Positions 53,794-62,868 of a DNA stretch of 64,000 bases are shown here, in pieces. Under the pieces are notes generated by a model. The model was not told the origin of the DNA, made no database searches, and saw nothing but the letters and a program-made list of their open reading frames with translations. Source of the stretch: Pelagicoccus sp. SDUM812005. GTDB taxonomy: Bacteria > Verrucomicrobiota > Verrucomicrobiia > Opitutales > Opitutaceae. How positions within the stretch are numbered: the stretch's first letter is position 1; every line of letters begins with the position of its first letter. The stretch spans positions 558,001-622,000 of the forward strand of contig NZ_JARXIA010000001.1 of assembly GCF_031127875.1 (NCBI RefSeq). Reading direction: 5' to 3'. Both the position numbers and the translations under genes were made by a program.

Positions 53794-54564
53794 TCAGTCG
53801 ATGCGGCCGAGTTGGGAGAAGTCTAGGCGGGTGTGGCTGATTTTTCCTTCGATGAGGGTGTCGCGATCGGAGGGGGCGGCGGGAGCGTTTTCGCCGAGTT
53901 CGCAGTAGATGAAGTTGTAGGCGTTGTTCTTCTGCCCGAAGAAGCTGCCGGCTTCGGTGCGAGCTGGGTTGGTGCGGACGATTTCTGTCTCCTCGGTGAT
54001 GGGAGCGGAGGGGAAGTTGATGCTGTGGACGACTCCGTAGGCGTTTTCGGTCGAGGCGAGTTGGGCTTCGACGAACTTCGAGAGGATGGCGGCGGCGGTC
54101 TGGGCTTTGCTGCCGAGCTTTTCGCCGAGTTCCTGCGGGTTGTCCTTGAGGCGATCGTAGTCGTCGCGAGCGAGTCCGAGCGAGGCGGCGAAGCTGGGAA
54201 TGTTGTGGAGGGCGCCTTCGAGGGCGGCTCCAACGGTGCCGGAGGAAAGGATGTAGGCGAGGCCGGCGTTGTGTCCGACGTTGATGCCGGAGACGATGCA
54301 GCGTGGCTTTTCGGGGAGGAGGTGTCCGAGGGCTAGGTTGACGCAGTCCGCGGGCGAGCCGGAGATGGAGTAGGCTTCGCAGGGAAAATCTTTGCGGCCG
54401 ATGACGTCGACTTCCTTGAAGCGGCTCATGCATTTGCCGACCCAGCTTTGCTCGTAGCGTGGAGCGGCGACAACGACTTCTCCGAGTCGTTGAAAGCTGG
54501 ATACAAGTGCGAGGAGAAGCGGCGAGTCGATGCCGTCGTCGTTTACGATAAGGATTTTGGACAT
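53794..54564 (-). CDS. surE: 5'-nucleotidase SurE
   Basis: A 256-residue metal-dependent nucleoside monophosphatase. The metal site is in ILIVNDDGIDS at the start, and SGINVGHNAG and GTVGAALEGA follow. The acidic pair DD at residues 9-10 binds the metal. It hydrolyses 5' and 3' nucleotides and is linked with stationary-phase survival in E. coli. The usual neighbours pcm, nlpD and rpoS are not here. Length is slightly above the common 250. Confidence 0.92.
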   Translation of the reverse strand: MSKILIVNDDGIDSPLLLALVSSFQRLGEVVVAAPRYEQSWVGKCMSRFKEVDVIGRKDFPCEAYSISGSPADCVNLALGHLLPEKPRCIVSGINVGHNAGLAYILSSGTVGAALEGALHNIPSFAASLGLARDDYDRLKDNPQELGEKLGSKAQTAAAILSKFVEAQLASTENAYGVVHSINFPSAPITEETEIVRTNPARTEAGSFFGQKNNAYNFIYCELGENAPAAPSDRDTLIEGKISHTRLDFSQLGRID

Positions 54565-54638
54565 GAGGAAGGTCGTTGGGCTGAATATTGCGGCTGGGAG
54601 CGGGGTGACAAGCGCGTTTCCTAGACTGGAGATGGTAC

Positions 54639-54672
54639 AAAAAAGCGCCCAAGGCGAGGAGCCTTGGGCGCT
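54639..54672 (-). terminator. Terminator downstream of pnp
   Basis: Arms agcgcccaaggc (54644-54655) and gccttgggcgct (54661-54672), 12 bp each, with a run of A at 54639-54644 for the U-tract. It separates pnp from surE. Confidence 0.88.
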
Positions 54673-54687
54673 GTAATTGGTTGAAGA

Positions 54688-56910
54688 CTACGCTTCGGCC
54701 TTTTCTTCGCTCGCTTCTTCGGAAGCTTCGGCCGCTTCGGGCTCGGCTTCTTCAGCTGCAGGCGCTTCGGCTGCTTCCTTGGCGGCGCGGCGTGCTTCGA
54801 GCTCTTCGAGGGCGGCCTTGCGGGAGAGGCGAACGCGTCCACGCTCGTCGACTCCGAGACACTTGACTACCATCTCGTCGCCAGGCTTGCAGACGTCTTC
54901 GGTCTTGCGGACGCGGAAGTCGGCGAGCTCGGAGATGTGTACGAGGCCTTCTTGGCCGGGGAGCACTTCGACGAAGCAACCGAATTCCTTGGTCGCCTTG
55001 ACGATGCCGCGGTAGATCTTGCCTTCTTCGATTTCGCCGCAGACGAGGTCGATTTCGTTGAGGGCCCGCTTCATGGACTCTTCGCTGGTGGCGTAGACGT
55101 TTACGCGGCCGGAGTTGTCCTCGTTGATGTCGACCTGGGCTCCGGTTATTTCCACGATGCGGCGGATGTTCTTGCCGCCGGGACCGATGAGGGCGCCGAT
55201 CTTTTCAGGGTTGATCTGAACGGTGGTGATGCGTGGCGCGGTCGCTGCGACTTCTTCGCGTGGAGCCTCGAGGGCGGTTGCCATGTTGGCGAGGATTTCC
55301 ATGCGGGCTTCGCGGGACTGAGCGACGGATGCCTTGACGATGTCGAAGGGGAGGCCGTTGATCTTGAGGTCCAGCTGGAAGCCGGTGATGCCGTTCTTGG
55401 TGCCGGCGATCTTGAAGTCCATGTCGCCGAAGTGGTCTTCCTCGCCGAGGATGTCGGTGAGGATGTGGTGTTTGCCGATCTTGCCGCTTTCGTCGAATTC
55501 GGAAACGAGGCCGACGGAGATACCGGCGACGGGATCGCTGATGGGCACGCCTGCGTCCATGAGGGAGAGACAGCCGCCGCAGATGGAAGCCATGGAAGTG
55601 GAACCGTTGGAAGCCATGATTTCGGAGCTGACGCGAATCGAGTATGGGAACACGTCTTCCGAAGGAACGACTGGGAGGAGCGAGCGCTCAGCCAAGGCTC
55701 CGTGTCCGATCTCGCGGCGACCTGGCGAGCCGAAGCGGCCCGTTTCGCCTACGGAGAAGGGAGGGAAGTTGTAGTGCAGCATGAAGGACTTGGTGGTCGG
55801 GCCGCCGGTGATGGCGTCGAGACTTTGAGCCTGGTTTGCTGGGCCGAGCGTGGTGAGGACGAGGCCTTGCGTTTCGCCGCGGGAGAAGAGGGCGGAACCG
55901 TGTACGCGGGGTACTACGCCGACCTTGGACTTGAGCTCGCGGAGTTCGTTTGGCTTGCGGCCGCCGGCGCGGATGCCCTTGTCGAGAATGGACTTGCGGT
56001 AGGTGTGCTCGAGGAGCTCCTCCATGGCCATGTTGAGTTGGGCAGGGTTGTACTTTTCGCCGTACTTTTCCTGGAGGGCGCCTTCGGCGAGAACCTTGAG
56101 CTCGTCGATCTTGGCGTTGCGCTCCTGCTTGTCGCCAGCGGCGCAGGCTTCGCCGATGCGGTCTCCCACGAGGGAGTTTACGATTTGGCGAACTTCGTCC
56201 TCGAGGACGCAGAGCGGGAAGGTCTTCTTTTCCTTGCCGGCTTCGGCGCGGAGCTGCTCGATACCAGCGATGATGGGCTGGATGGCTTCGTGGGCGAACT
56301 GGAGGGCTTCGAGGAAGCGGTCTTCAGGGATTTGGTCCGCGGAGCCTTCGATCATGAGCATTTCTTCCTTGGTGCCGACGTAGATAAGGTCGAGGTCGGA
56401 AGCGTATTGCTCTTCGATGGTTGGGTTAGCGACGAAGTGTCCGTCGATCTGGCCAACGCGTACGGCGCCGATGGGGCCGTTCCAAGGGATGTCGGAGATG
56501 GCGAGGGCGGCGGAGGCGCCGTTGACCATGAGGATGTCCGCGTCGTTGACTTGGTCAGCGGAGAGGACGAAGCCGATGATCTGCACTTCGTTGAGGAAGC
56601 CCTTGGGGAAGAGCGGACGGCACGGACGGTCGCAGAGGCGGGAAGTGAGGATTTCCTTTTCGGAAGGACGTCCTTCGCGCTTGAAGTAGCCGCCTGGGAT
56701 GCGGCCGGCTGCGGTGTACTTTTCGCGGTAGTCGACGGTGAGCGGGAACCAGTCCTGGCCTTCACGTACGGTCTTGGCTACGGTTGCGGAGACGAAGAGG
56801 CTGGTTTCGCCGGTGGAGACAGTCACGGCACCGGAAGCGAGGTTCGCTACGTCGCCGGTGGAGAATGTGATGTCGAGGTCGTCTACTGTGATGCTATGTT
56901 TCTGTATCAT
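54688..56910 (-). CDS. pnp: Polyribonucleotide nucleotidyltransferase (PNPase)
   Basis: A 740-residue phosphorolytic 3'-5' exoribonuclease, normal length for the family. Two RNase PH-like domains (about residues 1-140 and 310-530, with TRTFPGG- and [10 protein letters not shown]-like blocks) surround a helical domain. The KH domain holds [15 protein letters not shown] near residue 570 and the S1 domain [18 protein letters not shown] near 630. The last 40 residues are Glu/Ala-rich and may be a tail. It is 286 bp downstream of rpsO; in many bacteria the two are one operon, but here a hairpin lies between. Confidence 0.95.
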   Translation of the reverse strand: MIQKHSITVDDLDITFSTGDVANLASGAVTVSTGETSLFVSATVAKTVREGQDWFPLTVDYREKYTAAGRIPGGYFKREGRPSEKEILTSRLCDRPCRPLFPKGFLNEVQIIGFVLSADQVNDADILMVNGASAALAISDIPWNGPIGAVRVGQIDGHFVANPTIEEQYASDLDLIYVGTKEEMLMIEGSADQIPEDRFLEALQFAHEAIQPIIAGIEQLRAEAGKEKKTFPLCVLEDEVRQIVNSLVGDRIGEACAAGDKQERNAKIDELKVLAEGALQEKYGEKYNPAQLNMAMEELLEHTYRKSILDKGIRAGGRKPNELRELKSKVGVVPRVHGSALFSRGETQGLVLTTLGPANQAQSLDAITGGPTTKSFMLHYNFPPFSVGETGRFGSPGRREIGHGALAERSLLPVVPSEDVFPYSIRVSSEIMASNGSTSMASICGGCLSLMDAGVPISDPVAGISVGLVSEFDESGKIGKHHILTDILGEEDHFGDMDFKIAGTKNGITGFQLDLKINGLPFDIVKASVAQSREARMEILANMATALEAPREEVAATAPRITTVQINPEKIGALIGPGGKNIRRIVEITGAQVDINEDNSGRVNVYATSEESMKRALNEIDLVCGEIEEGKIYRGIVKATKEFGCFVEVLPGQEGLVHISELADFRVRKTEDVCKPGDEMVVKCLGVDERGRVRLSRKAALEELEARRAAKEAAEAPAAEEAEPEAAEASEEASEEKAEA

Positions 56911-57097
56911 TTATTTCTTTTACTTCTTTGTGCAGGACGACTCGGCGAACGGGATCGGTCTAAATCTGAAGAGATTTCGGGATGTTGCGTCCACGCTGGG
57001 AAGCGAGGCGCGACATGCGGAAATTTCCTCAAACGGATCGGGTTCTGCCGGGTCGTCGCGGGTGTTTTACTTAGTTAGTTGGAAAAATGGGTAAGCG

Positions 57098-57126
57098 AAA
57101 AAGCCCGCGAAGAGTATTCGCAGGCT
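57098..57126 (-). terminator. Hairpin with U-run downstream of rpsO
   Basis: Arms agcccgcgaa and ttcgcaggct, one C-A mismatch, with AAAAA at 57098-57102. On the minus strand it would end or attenuate rpsO transcription before pnp. Confidence 0.7.
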
Positions 57127-57196
57127 TGAAAGGGGATCATCATCGCTGAGTTTGCAATGTCTGACCGGAAATTTGAGTCCTCGTGAGGAACCGCAA

Positions 57197-57469
57197 CTAT
57201 TTGCGGAGGTTGAGGCGCTGGAGAAGTTCGTTGTACTTCTCGAGGTCGTTCTTCTTGAGGTAGTTGAGAAGCTTACGACGGCGAGCGGCGAGGGCGAGGA
57301 GGCCACGGCGCGTGTGGAAGTCCTTGCGGTTGGAGCGAAGGTGCTCGGTGAGGTGGTTGATGCGCGCCGAAAGGAGGGCGATCTGAACGTCTGCGGACCC
57401 GGTGTCGGAGTCGTGAGTCTTGAAGTCGCCGATGATCTGGGACTTGTCGATTGATTTGCTGTTAGCCAT
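57197..57469 (-). CDS. rpsO: 30S ribosomal protein S15
   Basis: A 90-residue protein with KSQIIGDFKTHDSDTGSADVQI, ALLSARINHLTEHL and TRRGLLALAARRRKLLNYL, the complete S15 sequence. S15 binds 16S rRNA (central domain) and in E. coli also its own mRNA leader. Upstream is a 200-bp region with hairpin potential. Confidence 0.97.
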   Translation of the reverse strand: MANSKSIDKSQIIGDFKTHDSDTGSADVQIALLSARINHLTEHLRSNRKDFHTRRGLLALAARRRKLLNYLKKNDLEKYNELLQRLNLRK

Positions 57470-57670
57470 TTGTGTATTTCGTTATTTTTCGAATTAGCAC
57501 GGAAGGACGGACGAGCTGTTGGGCTGGTCCCTAACCAAGTTTTCGCTGGGTTAGACGCTGACCTCCGAGAATGGAGGCTTCCGCGGAGAAGAGCGGTGTA
57601 GCCGCTAGACTCTGACGTGAAAGCGGTCTAAAAGAGGGGAATTCCTCCCTGGCGCAATAACAAAATGCAC
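57470..57670 (-). promoter_or_regulatory. rpsO upstream region with hairpins
   Basis: No gene. On the minus strand it contains an imperfect hairpin around 57561-57578 (cctccattctcggagg in the RNA sense) and AT-rich sequence just before the start. It probably carries the rpsO promoter and possibly an S15-binding leader; this is by analogy only. Confidence 0.4.
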
Positions 57671-58087
57671 TTAGGCCCTTTGGGCGACGGGATCGTCGAC
57701 GAGGGAATGGAGCTTGGATTCGAAGTCGCCGAAGGTGAATGGCTTCTCGATGTAGCGGGAATTCGCTTCGAGGCGCTGCGCTTGCTCCTGGGGTCCTATC
57801 GGGTTGCCGGACATGATGAGGAAGCGTTGGCAGGCGCCGCAGGCTTTGGCGTGTTTGATGACCGTTTCTCCGCTGGCCTTGGGCATGAGCAGGTCGGTCA
57901 CGATGAGGTCGAAGGAGGCGTCGGGATCGGTTTCGAGGATTTCCAGGGCGACCGCTCCGTTGGCAGCCTGGCTGACCTCGTATCCCAATTTCTCGAGGTA
58001 GTGGGCCACAAGCTCTCGGATGAGCGAATCGTCTTCTGCCAGGAGGGCTTTTTGATGTTCGGTTTTGGAGGATGCTTGCGGTGTCAC
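57671..58087 (-). CDS. Stand-alone receiver-domain response regulator
   Basis: A 138-residue single-domain response regulator (CheY-like). The acidic pair is in LLAEDDSLIREL, the phosphoacceptor Asp in LIVTDLLMP, and the switch lysine in YIEKPFTFGDFE. No output domain. It starts with GTG at 58087, 33 bp after the LuxR-type regulator gene on the same strand, so is likely on its transcript. It may pass phosphate to another protein or act by binding. No kinase is in the window. Confidence 0.85.
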   Translation of the reverse strand: MTPQASSKTEHQKALLAEDDSLIRELVAHYLEKLGYEVSQAANGAVALEILETDPDASFDLIVTDLLMPKASGETVIKHAKACGACQRFLIMSGNPIGPQEQAQRLEANSRYIEKPFTFGDFESKLHSLVDDPVAQRA

Positions 58088-58120
58088 TTTGGGAAATTGG
58101 GCCTGCGGTTGTGTCTACTT

Positions 58121-58765
58121 CTAGAAGTAGTGCATCCGCATCGCGTACCGCATCAGATCCTGCGGACTTTCCAAGCGTAGCTTCGCCTTAATTCTAGATC
58201 TATGGGACTCTATCGTCTTTACGCTAATTTGCAGCGCCTGAGCTATCTCTTTATTGTTTTTTGACAGCCCGATTTGTTCGACAATGAGGAGCTCGCGGTC
58301 GGAGAGGTTGTGGAAGGAGGCGGCTTCTTGGGAGGCGGGGTTGGCGAGTCGATTGATCATCAGGGACTTGACGTTTTCGCTGACGTAGAGGTCGCCCTCG
58401 GTGACGGTCTCGATGGCGTGCTTGAGTTCGGCGAGCGGGGCGGCCTTCATGATGAAGCCGTTGGCCCCGGCCTTGAGGCAGCGGTCCGCGTAGATGCCCT
58501 CGTCGTAGCTGCTAAGGACGAGGATGCGGGCGGCAGGGTACTTCTGCTTCAGCTCGCGAACGGCGGCGATGCCTTTGGGCTGGGTGGAGGTGATCTCCAC
58601 GATGACGAGATCGACGCTGTCCGGTAAGTCGGGCGCATCGATGCTGCGGGCGCTGTGGGCAAGCACGTGGCTGGGGGTGGATTCGAGGAAGGCCTGCAGG
58701 CCCGCGTGGCAGACGGGGTGTTCGTCGATGTAGAGGATTTCTTGGGGAGGAGTGGCAAGGATCAT
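58121..58765 (-). CDS. LuxR/NarL-type response regulator lacking the phosphoacceptor aspartate
   Basis: A 214-residue regulator with receiver (residues 8-125) and C-terminal LuxR HTH (about 150-210, LSDRELLIVEQIGLSKNNKEIAQAL). In the receiver the acidic pocket is present (ILYIDEHPVC) and the switch Lys is kept (FIMKAAPL), but the position of the phosphorylated aspartate reads LVIVEITSTQP, so Glu replaces Asp. This may mimic permanent phosphorylation or make the domain phosphorylation-independent. It lies 230 bp downstream of a normal paralogue on the same strand. The start at 58765 is chosen because homology begins there. Confidence 0.88.
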   Translation of the reverse strand: MILATPPQEILYIDEHPVCHAGLQAFLESTPSHVLAHSARSIDAPDLPDSVDLVIVEITSTQPKGIAAVRELKQKYPAARILVLSSYDEGIYADRCLKAGANGFIMKAAPLAELKHAIETVTEGDLYVSENVKSLMINRLANPASQEAASFHNLSDRELLIVEQIGLSKNNKEIAQALQISVKTIESHRSRIKAKLRLESPQDLMRYAMRMHYF

Positions 58766-58935
58766 GTCGCAGTTGTTAAGGTGCGACAGGGTAGCATTTT
58801 CGGTTTTATTTTTACAATCGGGGGGCGGATGCAGCTCGAATGGAAAAAGAGCGTGAGTAGCCAGCAGTAAAACGCAGCTGCAGGCTTGGTTTGCCCCGAG
58901 ATTTCCCTTGGGGAGTTTCATCTAGGGAAGGACAC

Positions 58936-58964
58936 GAAAAAGGACGACCGAAATGGGTCGTCCT
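58936..58964 (-). terminator. Terminator downstream of the second LuxR-type regulator gene
   Basis: Arms aggacgacc (58941-58949) and ggtcgtcct (58956-58964) with a run of A at 58937-58940 that gives a U-run on the minus strand. Confidence 0.8.
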
Positions 58965-58995
58965 GCTTGGAAATTCGAGTGGAGGGGGCGAGGCC

Positions 58996-59646
58996 TTAGG
59001 TTTCCTGCTGGTCGACCCACTGGACTGAGAACTGCACGAGCTCGGTGGCGTTGCGCAGGTTGAGCTTCTCTTTGACGTGGGCTCGGTGCGACTCGATGGT
59101 CTTGACGGAGAGGTGAAGGCTTTCCGCGATCTCGCGCGTGGAGAGGCCGCGGCCGATGAGCTGCACGACTTCCAGTTCGCGATCGGTGAGGCGATCGACG
59201 GGGGAGGCGGAGGAGTTGCTGGGTCCGTTGACGATCTGGTGAAGTACTTGGTCGGCGACGCGCGGGCTGACGTAGATCTCGCCTTTCAGGATCTTGCGAA
59301 TGGCTTCGATGATCTTTTCGGAGGACTCCTTCTTCATCACGTAAGCCTTGGCTCCGGCCCGCAGGGCCCGCTGGGCGTAGATGGACTCGTCATGCATGGA
59401 GAAGACGAGGATGGGCAGCTTTTCGTGGATGGCCTTGAGGTTCTTGATGAGCTCGAGCCCGTTGTTTCCTTGGAGCGAGATGTCGACGATGACGGCGTCG
59501 GGGCTGGTGTTTTCGATGCCCCTCATGGCGGAAGAGGAGTCTTCGGCTTCTCCGCAGACTTCGAAGTCTTCTTGACCGTTAATGATCTGGGTGAGTCCCT
59601 GGCGGACTAAGGGGTGATCGTCTACGATGAATACTCTTATCGACAT
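58996..59646 (-). CDS. LuxR/NarL-type response regulator
   Basis: A 216-residue regulator. The receiver has FIVDDHPLVRQGL, the phosphoacceptor Asp in AVIVDISLQGNNG, and the switch Lys in YVMKKESSEK. The HTH is LTDRELEVVQLIGRGLSTREIAESL with SVKTIESHRAHVKEKL. It resembles NarL-family regulators paired with membrane histidine kinases. No kinase is present, so its partner must be elsewhere. The ATG at 59646 begins the homology. A 21-base perfect palindrome lies 85-105 bases upstream. Confidence 0.93.
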   Translation of the reverse strand: MSIRVFIVDDHPLVRQGLTQIINGQEDFEVCGEAEDSSSAMRGIENTSPDAVIVDISLQGNNGLELIKNLKAIHEKLPILVFSMHDESIYAQRALRAGAKAYVMKKESSEKIIEAIRKILKGEIYVSPRVADQVLHQIVNGPSNSSASPVDRLTDRELEVVQLIGRGLSTREIAESLHLSVKTIESHRAHVKEKLNLRNATELVQFSVQWVDQQET

Positions 59647-59730
59647 GATTTGGGTTCTCGTTTTGGGAAACCGATGGTTGGATGCGTAAAAAAGATTGCT
59701 CAGCTCGCTTCGCTGGCAAGCCATTTAGCT

Positions 59731-59751
59731 GATAATAAGGAGCTTATTATC
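59731..59751. promoter_or_regulatory. 21-bp palindrome upstream of the second regulator gene
   Basis: The arms gataataag (59731-59739) and cttattatc (59743-59751) are perfect inverted repeats with a 3-nt centre. Position 85-105 bases upstream of the regulator start and in an AT-rich patch suggests an operator or promoter element; it could also be a weak hairpin. Confidence 0.5.
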
Positions 59752-59765
59752 AAATCGGCCCGATT

Positions 59766-59791
59766 GTAGGCAGCTTTAGTCGGCTGCCTAC
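59766..59791 (-). terminator. Hairpin downstream of the outer-membrane protein gene
   Basis: Arms gtaggcagc (59766-59774) and gctgcctac (59783-59791), 9 bp with an 8-nt loop, just after the stop of the minus-strand gene at 59804. No good U-run, so termination is not certain. Confidence 0.5.
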
Positions 59792-59803
59792 GTGGATACA
59801 CGG

Positions 59804-60994
59804 TCAGTAGGAAATGGTGGTGGAAAGGGTGAGCTGGGAGGAGTCGTAATTGCTGAGCTCAAGGTTCGATTCGGAGTCGCGGTAGTTGTAGGAAAGGCTA
59901 GCGGTCCAGTTGGAGCGGATCGAGTAGCGCGTGCTGAAGTTGGCGGTGAGCACGTCGTCGTTGCGGGATTCGAGGTCGTAGATGAAGTCGTTGCTTTGCA
60001 TGCCGACGGAGGTTATGAAGGTGAGCTTTTGGCGGGGCGTGTAGTCCACCGAAAGGTTTATTTGGCTTTGCTCGACGGTTTGGTCGTCGTCGGTGACGCT
60101 GAGGTTTCGGCTATAGGTCAAGGCCACGTTGGTCTTGGCGTTGGCGGGGTAGGCCAGGCTGCCGTTTAGGGTCAGGCGGTTGCTACGTCCGGCGCCGGGG
60201 CGAGAGCTGACGCGATCGCTCGCGCTGGTGGAGGTGAAGCCGAAGGACAGGTCCGCGTCCAATTTCGGGAAGAGGCGTTCGGGCAAGATCTGTCCGGTGA
60301 TGCCGAAGTTCAGGCCGTCGTCGGTGTCGTCGACGGCTTGGTTGATGAGCCCGCGGTCGGTTTTACGGTCTTGGATTTGGTATTCGGCGTAGAGTCCGAT
60401 ACGGCCTCGGATGAGTTCGCGAGCGTGCAGTCCGGCTGCGAAGAGGGTGGTGGTGTTGGCGTTCGAGAAGGAGGTATCGATGCCGGAGCTGGAGCGATCG
60501 CTGTAGGACGTTCTGGCGCGGAAGCTGAGTCGGCGCTGGAGGACGTAGTCCGCGTAGGCGTTTGCGGAGAAGGTTTCGGAGTCAAGGGTTCGATTGGTGA
60601 GGTAGCTTTCCTGCACGCCGTCGAAGAAGCTGACGCCCCAGTTGCCCGACAGCTTGGGGCCGGCGCCGAAGGGGATTTCGCCGGACAGACCAAAGCTGAG
60701 CGAGTCGGAATCGAGGTAGTCGTTCTCGTCGTAGCGTCGCATGGGGAGGCTGAGGTTGGCCTCCATGTTCATGCGGTTGGACTCGCGGGTGTAGTAGATT
60801 GCCGGTGTGAAGCCGAAGATGGTGTCGGAGCCTGCGTCAGCGTTGGGGCTGACGCGGCTGCTGTCGGTTACGGAGAGGGTGCCTTGCACGGTGACGTCGC
60901 CGCCGGCGAAGCGTGGGCCAGCCTGCAGGCTGGTGGCCGGAATTAGGAGGGCGCCGCTGAGCAGGGCGAGAGAGAGTGGTTTGGTAGGCTTCAT
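59804..60994 (-). CDS. Outer-membrane beta-barrel protein
   Basis: A 396-residue exported protein (signal peptide about residues 1-25, SLQA-G) made of alternating strands with many Asn/Ser/Thr-rich turns, ending in a typical barrel strand (LTLSTTISY). It resembles the outer-membrane BBP2-type proteins of polysaccharide loci by appearance only. It has no conserved catalytic motif. The direction is the same as the DUF445 and esterase genes upstream but with an 83-bp gap. Function unknown; may be a surface structural or transport barrel. Confidence 0.72.
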   Translation of the reverse strand: MKPTKPLSLALLSGALLIPATSLQAGPRFAGGDVTVQGTLSVTDSSRVSPNADAGSDTIFGFTPAIYYTRESNRMNMEANLSLPMRRYDENDYLDSDSLSFGLSGEIPFGAGPKLSGNWGVSFFDGVQESYLTNRTLDSETFSANAYADYVLQRRLSFRARTSYSDRSSSGIDTSFSNANTTTLFAAGLHARELIRGRIGLYAEYQIQDRKTDRGLINQAVDDTDDGLNFGITGQILPERLFPKLDADLSFGFTSTSASDRVSSRPGAGRSNRLTLNGSLAYPANAKTNVALTYSRNLSVTDDDQTVEQSQINLSVDYTPRQKLTFITSVGMQSNDFIYDLESRNDDVLTANFSTRYSIRSNWTASLSYNYRDSESNLELSNYDSSQLTLSTTISY

Positions 60995-61077
60995 ATCGGG
61001 ATTCGTTGGTGTCAGTAGATGTCGCGCAAGGCGTTGAATTACAAGCTTGGGCTGGTTGATTGGTCTTTGCTTGGAGT

Positions 61078-61779
61078 TTAGAGAAAGGCGGACTGCAGCG
61101 CGGTGGAAAGGATGCCGATGAGGGCGCCGAAGACGCCGCCCCAGACGACGAGCCAGCCGAGGTGCTCGCGGATGAGGTCGGAAAGGATTTGCTTTACCTG
61201 GGGGGCGGTAAGCTCGTCGAGCTTGCCGCGCACGAGGCCTTCGATCATGGGCTGCATCTTCTCGAAGGAGCTGTGTGAGTGGCTGATATCGAGCGATGAG
61301 ACGATTTGCTTGAGCCGTATGCGGAACTCCTCCTTGAAGGGATCGCGCAGCGGCTCCAGCACCTTTAGGCCGCCGAACATGGAGAGCATGCCGCCGAACT
61401 TCGACTTGGCGACCACCTGCAGGAAGCCGTCGAAAAGCTCGTCCATGTCGATGGACTTTTCGAGGGTTGCCGGATCGAGCCCTTGGTGCAGGGCGGTGTC
61501 GGCAAACTTCATGAAGTTCTCCTCGGTGAAGAAGCTTTCCATGACCAGCTTGTGAATGGCGGCCTTAAATTCTTCGAAGCGGGCGGCGATGACGCCGGAG
61601 CCATAAAGTCCGGGGACCTTTTCGAAGAGCATATGGACGGCGATCCAGTTGGTGATCGCTCCGGCGAGGGCGAAGACGCCCGCGCTGAAAAGGTAGGGCT
61701 TGGCGGCCGATGCGGGCAAGGCGATGCCGACGATGAGGAGCGCGAGGGCTGCGAGGTTGGTGACGAGGCTCTTGTTCAT
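61078..61779 (-). CDS. DUF445 family membrane protein
   Basis: A 233-residue protein with a hydrophobic N-terminal part (residues 6-50, LAALALLIVGIALPASAAKP then FALAGAITNWIAVHMLFEK) and a C-terminal membrane segment (LGWLVVWGGVFGALIGILS). The ITNWIAVHMLF and GSGVIAARFEEFK blocks are characteristic of DUF445. Function unknown. The ATG at 61779 starts the homology. It is 25 bp downstream of the esterase gene and probably co-transcribed. Confidence 0.85.
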   Translation of the reverse strand: MNKSLVTNLAALALLIVGIALPASAAKPYLFSAGVFALAGAITNWIAVHMLFEKVPGLYGSGVIAARFEEFKAAIHKLVMESFFTEENFMKFADTALHQGLDPATLEKSIDMDELFDGFLQVVAKSKFGGMLSMFGGLKVLEPLRDPFKEEFRIRLKQIVSSLDISHSHSSFEKMQPMIEGLVRGKLDELTAPQVKQILSDLIREHLGWLVVWGGVFGALIGILSTALQSAFL

Positions 61780-61804
61780 GGATTTACTCAGGGGGAAAGG
61801 GAGG

Positions 61805-62605
61805 CTAACGGGTGGGGGCTCCGGCGATCGCTTCGTTTTCAAGCCGCGGGAGGGGGAGCCAGTCGAGCACACGTTGGATGGTTTGGTCCCAATAGCCCCA
61901 TTCGTGGGCGCCGGGACCTTCCTCGTATTTTACCTGAAGGCCAATCTTCGCAGCATGGGCGCGGAAGCTTTGGTTGGCTAGGTAGAGGTAGTCTTCGGTT
62001 CCGCAGCATTGGAAAAGCTGGGGAATGGGGGCGTTTGATTCCTTGAGTTGGCTGGCGAGGTGGAGAAGGTCGTCTTCGGTGCCTTTGATCTCGGCGTCGG
62101 GGCCGAAGATGGAGGGCCAATCCGGCAGGCGCTCTTCGCGTTCTCCGGCGACCCCTACGATATCGAGCACGCCCGATAGGCTGGCCGCGGCCGCAAAGGC
62201 TTGCGGATTGGAGAGGGCGAGCTTGAAGGCTCCGTACCCTCCCATCGAAAGGCCGGCCACGAAGGTTTTGGCGGGATCTTGGGAGATGGAAAAATGTTGG
62301 GCGCAGATCTCGGGAAGCTCGTGGGCGACGTAGTCGTAGTAGCGATGCCCAGCGTGGGTGTTGCGATAAAAGCTGCGGTGAACTGCGGGCATCACCACGA
62401 TGACGTCGTAGTCTTCGACGTAACGTTCGATGCTGGTGCGGCGCGTCCAGGTGCTATGGTCGTCGGAAAGCCCGTGCAGCAAGTAGAGCACGGGGCTTTT
62501 GTGGTCGGCGCCTTTCTGCATCTTGATGCGTTGGCTGAAGACAACTTTTATGGAGGACGAGAGGCGAAGCGTTTCGGAGAAAAAATCGAATTGGATCAAT
62601 GCCAT
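61805..62605 (-). CDS. Alpha/beta-hydrolase esterase (tributyrin esterase/esterase D type)
   Basis: A 266-residue hydrolase. The nucleophile is in AGLSMGGYGAFK, the aspartate in CCGTEDYLY, and the histidine in PGAHEWGYWD. The start ALIQFDFFSETLRLSSSIKV and LLHGLSDDHSTW match EstA/tributyrin esterases of the S-formylglutathione hydrolase branch. No signal peptide. It may remove acyl groups from small esters; formaldehyde detoxification is not indicated by the context. It is 25 bp from the DUF445 gene. Confidence 0.9.
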   Translation of the reverse strand: MALIQFDFFSETLRLSSSIKVVFSQRIKMQKGADHKSPVLYLLHGLSDDHSTWTRRTSIERYVEDYDVIVVMPAVHRSFYRNTHAGHRYYDYVAHELPEICAQHFSISQDPAKTFVAGLSMGGYGAFKLALSNPQAFAAAASLSGVLDIVGVAGEREERLPDWPSIFGPDAEIKGTEDDLLHLASQLKESNAPIPQLFQCCGTEDYLYLANQSFRAHAAKIGLQVKYEEGPGAHEWGYWDQTIQRVLDWLPLPRLENEAIAGAPTR

Positions 62606-62828
62606 GGCGTGAACCTAGGGGTGCTTTTTCGAATATCAATGGCGTTATATCGCTAGGTTTGCCAGCGCTCTGCTGGTTTTGCGCCAGCTTGCGGGGGAAC
62701 GCGAACGAGGGCCCGCTTTAGGGGCTGCGCTCTAGGCTCCCTAGGTGGGCGGACTTGTCAAAAAATGCGGGCCAACCCTATTTTCACAGGGGCGATTTTA
62801 TCCGATACTAGGGCGACTGCAGAAAAAG

Positions 62829-62845
62829 GGGTGCAAATCGCACCC
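62829..62845. other. Inverted repeat in the HDOD gene leader
   Basis: GGGTGC and GCACCC with a 5-nt spacer, ending 23 bases before the ATG of the HDOD gene. It could be an operator or an RNA hairpin near the ribosome-binding site; no function assigned. Confidence 0.4.
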
Positions 62846-62868
62846 TGTCGGCGGTCTCGAAAGTTCCC

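Noticed and set aside
54937-57078. A 713-codon plus-strand frame opposite pnp
   Set aside because: Antisense to a well-conserved gene with Asp/Glu/Val/Gly-rich low-complexity composition and no domain motif.
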